8,398 nt of DNA from Dermatophilaceae bacterium. Its GTDB lineage: Bacteria > Actinomycetota > Actinomycetes > Actinomycetales > Dermatophilaceae. Shown here piece by piece: positions 6,783-8,398 of this stretch. Position numbers and translations under genes: made by a program. The stretch covers positions 1-8,398 of the forward strand of contig JABFXB010000021.1 in the NCBI GenBank assembly GCA_013361975.1, written 5' to 3'. A model generated the notes under the pieces. The model saw nothing but the letters and a program-made list of their open reading frames with translations, was not told the DNA's origin and ran no database searches. Every line of letters starts with the position of its first letter. Position 1 is the stretch's first letter.

Positions 6783-6820
6783 ACGTATGCCGCCCACCTC
6801 GAGAGGTGGACGGCATACGT
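6783..6820 (-). terminator. 38-nt inverted repeat between convergent genes, probable terminator
   Basis: The arms are ACGTATGCCG, one mismatch, CCACCTC, a 2-nt centre, then the mirrored GAGGTGG and CGGCATACGT. The only imperfect pair (C at 6793 with A at 6810) becomes U-G in the minus-strand RNA, so the stem is complete in the ahcY transcript and has one mismatch in the membrane-protein transcript. It starts 26 nt after the plus-strand stop and 39 nt after the ahcY stop, so it probably serves both genes. No clear T-run follows on either side. Confidence 0.75.
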
Positions 6821-6858
6821 CAGCGGTCGACCTGGGCGCCGGGCCCGGGTGCGAACCG

Positions 6859-8295
6859 TCAGTAGCGGTAGTGGTCCGGCTTGTACGGGCCGGCGACGTC
6901 GACGCCGAGGTACTCGGCCTGACCCTTGGTGAGCTCGGTGAGCTTCACGCCGAGGGCGTCGAGGTGCAGGCGCGCGACCTTCTCGTCGAGGTGCTTGGGC
7001 AGGGTGTAGACCTGCTTGTCGTACTCGCCGGTCTTCGTGAAGAGCTCGATCTGGGCGATCGTCTGGTTCGAGAACGAGTTGCTCATGACGAAGCTCGGGT
7101 GGCCGGTGGCGTTGCCGAGGTTCATCAGGCGACCCTCGGACAGCACGATGATCGAGCTGCCGCTCTCGAAGGTCCACTCGTGCACCTGCGGCTTGATCTG
7201 CGTCTTGGTGACGCCGGGCACGCGGGCGAGGCCGGCCATGTCGATCTCGTTGTCGAAGTGGCCGATGTTGGCCACGATCGCCTTGTTCTTCATCTTCGTC
7301 ATGTGGTCGGCCGTGATGACGTCGTAGCAGCCGGTGGTCGTGATGAAGATGTCGGCGGTCTCGACGACGTCCTCCATGCGGGCGACCTGGAAGCCCTCCA
7401 TCGCGGCCTGCAGCGCGCAGATGGGGTCGATCTCGGTGACGATGACGCGAGCGCCCTGGCCGCGCAGCGACTCGGCGCAGCCCTTGCCGACGTCGCCGTA
7501 GCCGGCCACGACCGCGACCTTGCCGCCGATGAGCACGTCGGTGGCGCGGTTGAGGCCGTCGATGAGCGAGTGGCGGCAGCCGTACGTGTTGTCGAACTTG
7601 CTCTTGGTGACCGCGTCGTTGACGTTGATGGCCGGGAAGAGCAGGTCGCCGGACTCGGCGAGCTGGTAGAGGCGGTGGACGCCGGTGGTGGTCTCCTCGG
7701 TGACGCCCTTGATGCCGGCGGCGATGGTCGTCCACTTCTGCGGGTCGGTGGCCATCGTCTGGCGAACGAGCTCCTTGAAGACGCCGAACTCCTCGGAGTC
7801 CTCCTCGGTGGTGGCGGGCACCTGGCCGGCCTTCTCCCACTCGAGACCCTTGTGGACGAGCATCGTGGCGTCGCCGCCGTCGTCGAGGATCATGTTCGGG
7901 CCCTCGCCGCCGGGCCAGGTGAGGATCTGGTCGGTGCACCACCAGTACTCGGGGAGGGTCTCGCCCTTCCAGGCGAAGACGGGGACGCCCTGCAGGTCGT
8001 CGGGCGTGCCGTTGGGGCCCACCACGACGGCGGCCGCCGCCTCGTCCTGCGTGGAGTAGATGTTGCAGGAGGCCCAGCGGACCTCGGCACCGAGCGCGGT
8101 GAGCGTCTCGATGAGGACCGCGGTCTGGACGGTCATGTGGAGCGAGCCGGCGATGCGCGCGCCCTTGAGGGGCTGGGCGGCGGCGTACTCCTCCCGGATG
8201 GCCATGAGTCCGGGCATCTCGTGCTCGGCGAGCCGGAGCTGGTGTCGGCCGGCCTCGGCGAGGCCCAGGTCGGCAACCTTGTGGTCGAAGGACAT
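6859..8295 (-). CDS. ahcY: S-adenosylhomocysteine hydrolase
   Basis: A 478-residue cytosolic enzyme that reversibly splits S-adenosylhomocysteine to adenosine and homocysteine. This removes the product inhibitor of methyltransferases and feeds the methionine cycle. Active-site positions matching the family are present: H53 (SLHMT), D139 (LDDGGD), E201 with T202-T204 (EETTTG), K231 and D235 (TKSKFDN). The NAD-binding Rossmann motif GYGDVGKG is at 265-272, and the C-terminal tail KPDHYRY has K472 and Y476, which in the family reach the neighbouring subunit's NAD. About 37 extra residues between D139 and E201, relative to the human enzyme, are typical of the bacterial form. The start is ATG at 8295-8293 with AAAGGAAG upstream. 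It converges on the membrane protein. In M. tuberculosis the orthologue sahH also lies just upstream of the mtrA region. Confidence 0.98.
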   Translation of the reverse strand: MSFDHKVADLGLAEAGRHQLRLAEHEMPGLMAIREEYAAAQPLKGARIAGSLHMTVQTAVLIETLTALGAEVRWASCNIYSTQDEAAAAVVVGPNGTPDDLQGVPVFAWKGETLPEYWWCTDQILTWPGGEGPNMILDDGGDATMLVHKGLEWEKAGQVPATTEEDSEEFGVFKELVRQTMATDPQKWTTIAAGIKGVTEETTTGVHRLYQLAESGDLLFPAINVNDAVTKSKFDNTYGCRHSLIDGLNRATDVLIGGKVAVVAGYGDVGKGCAESLRGQGARVIVTEIDPICALQAAMEGFQVARMEDVVETADIFITTTGCYDVITADHMTKMKNKAIVANIGHFDNEIDMAGLARVPGVTKTQIKPQVHEWTFESGSSIIVLSEGRLMNLGNATGHPSFVMSNSFSNQTIAQIELFTKTGEYDKQVYTLPKHLDEKVARLHLDALGVKLTELTKGQAEYLGVDVAGPYKPDHYRY

Positions 8296-8304
8296 GAGTG
8301 ATCG

Positions 8305-8312
8305 CTTCCTTT
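8305..8312 (-). promoter_or_regulatory. Ribosome-binding site of ahcY
   Basis: AAAGGAAG on the minus strand lies 9 nt before the ATG at 8295-8293. It is an A/G-rich island in otherwise very GC-rich sequence. Confidence 0.8.
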
Positions 8313-8330
8313 GATGGTCGGTGTGCAGAC

Positions 8331-8377
8331 CCGGCGCGCCCCTCTGGGCTCATCTGGCGGGTCATCACCCACGCCGG
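8331..8377 (-). other. Possible structured 5' leader of ahcY
   Basis: On the minus-strand RNA, CCGGCG (8377-8372) can pair with CGCCGG (8336-8331). Inside this closing stem lie two 4-bp hairpins with 4-nt loops: GGGU-GAUG-ACCC (8370-8359) and GCCC-AGAG-GGGC (8349-8338). Together they give a compact three-way junction about 19 nt upstream of the ribosome-binding site. The stems are short and GC-rich, so chance is a serious alternative. It does not match the core of the known SAH riboswitch as I remember it. Confidence 0.3.
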
Positions 8378-8386
8378 CAGTCCCCG

Positions 8387-8392
8387 AGTCTA
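8387..8392 (-). promoter_or_regulatory. Possible -10 element of ahcY
   Basis: TAGACT on the minus strand fits the TAnnnT pattern of actinobacterial housekeeping -10 boxes and lies about 92 nt before the ahcY start. The matching -35 position would fall beyond the window edge, so it cannot be checked here. Confidence 0.35.
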
Positions 8393-8398
8393 GCGGCG

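Noticed and set aside
5506..8301. A 931-codon open frame on the plus strand
   Set aside because: Arg/Ala/Val-rich shadow of the membrane protein and of ahcY in the wrong frame; no domain or start signal.
4538..8368. A 1276-codon open frame on the minus strand spanning the lipoprotein, the antisense of the membrane protein and part of ahcY
   Set aside because: It is the lipoprotein frame left open by high GC content. Its upstream part translates to Arg/Gly/Ala-rich sequence antisense to a clear membrane protein and out of frame with ahcY. The real lipoprotein starts at 5074 with a proper signal peptide.

Overview
The window is very GC-rich, with strongly GC-biased third codon positions, GTG starts and the mtrA-mtrB-lpqB gene set. 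Together these point to an actinobacterial chromosome. The proteins look like those of Micrococcales (possibly an Intrasporangiaceae relative), but that rank is an inference from general resemblance.

Layout. Positions 1-104 hold the 5' end of an unrecognised minus-strand gene that runs off the window. Positions 216-4409 hold a compact minus-strand operon, transcribed mtrA -> mtrB -> lpqB. It encodes an OmpR-type response regulator, its membrane histidine kinase, and the accessory lipoprotein LpqB. The genes are 1 nt apart (mtrA/mtrB) or overlap by 4 nt (mtrB/lpqB, GTGA). Upstream of mtrA come a short regulatory region, a strong hairpin (4480-4505), and a small minus-strand lipoprotein gene (4538-5074). 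A 144-nt divergent intergenic region separates this from a plus-strand gene (5219-6757). That gene encodes a polytopic membrane protein with a GT-C-like layout and an N-terminal tail of about eight four-residue ATDA-type repeats. A 38-nt inverted repeat (6783-6820) lies between it and the convergent ahcY gene (6859-8295, minus strand, S-adenosylhomocysteine hydrolase). The last 100 nt hold the ahcY leader, with a good ribosome-binding site, a possible -10 element and a possible three-way-junction fold.

How the genes relate. MtrA, MtrB and LpqB form one signalling module that in actinobacteria governs cell-wall and division functions; LpqB is thought to modulate MtrB from outside the membrane. 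AhcY is a housekeeping enzyme of the activated-methyl cycle. In Mycobacterium tuberculosis the order is sahH-tmk-mtrA-mtrB-lpqB. Here the outer order is kept, but the tmk position is taken by the lipoprotein and membrane-protein pair. No CRISPR, mobile element, tRNA or rRNA was seen. I found no clear new defence or metabolic system. The least explained parts are the divergent lipoprotein/membrane-protein pair and the structured non-coding elements.
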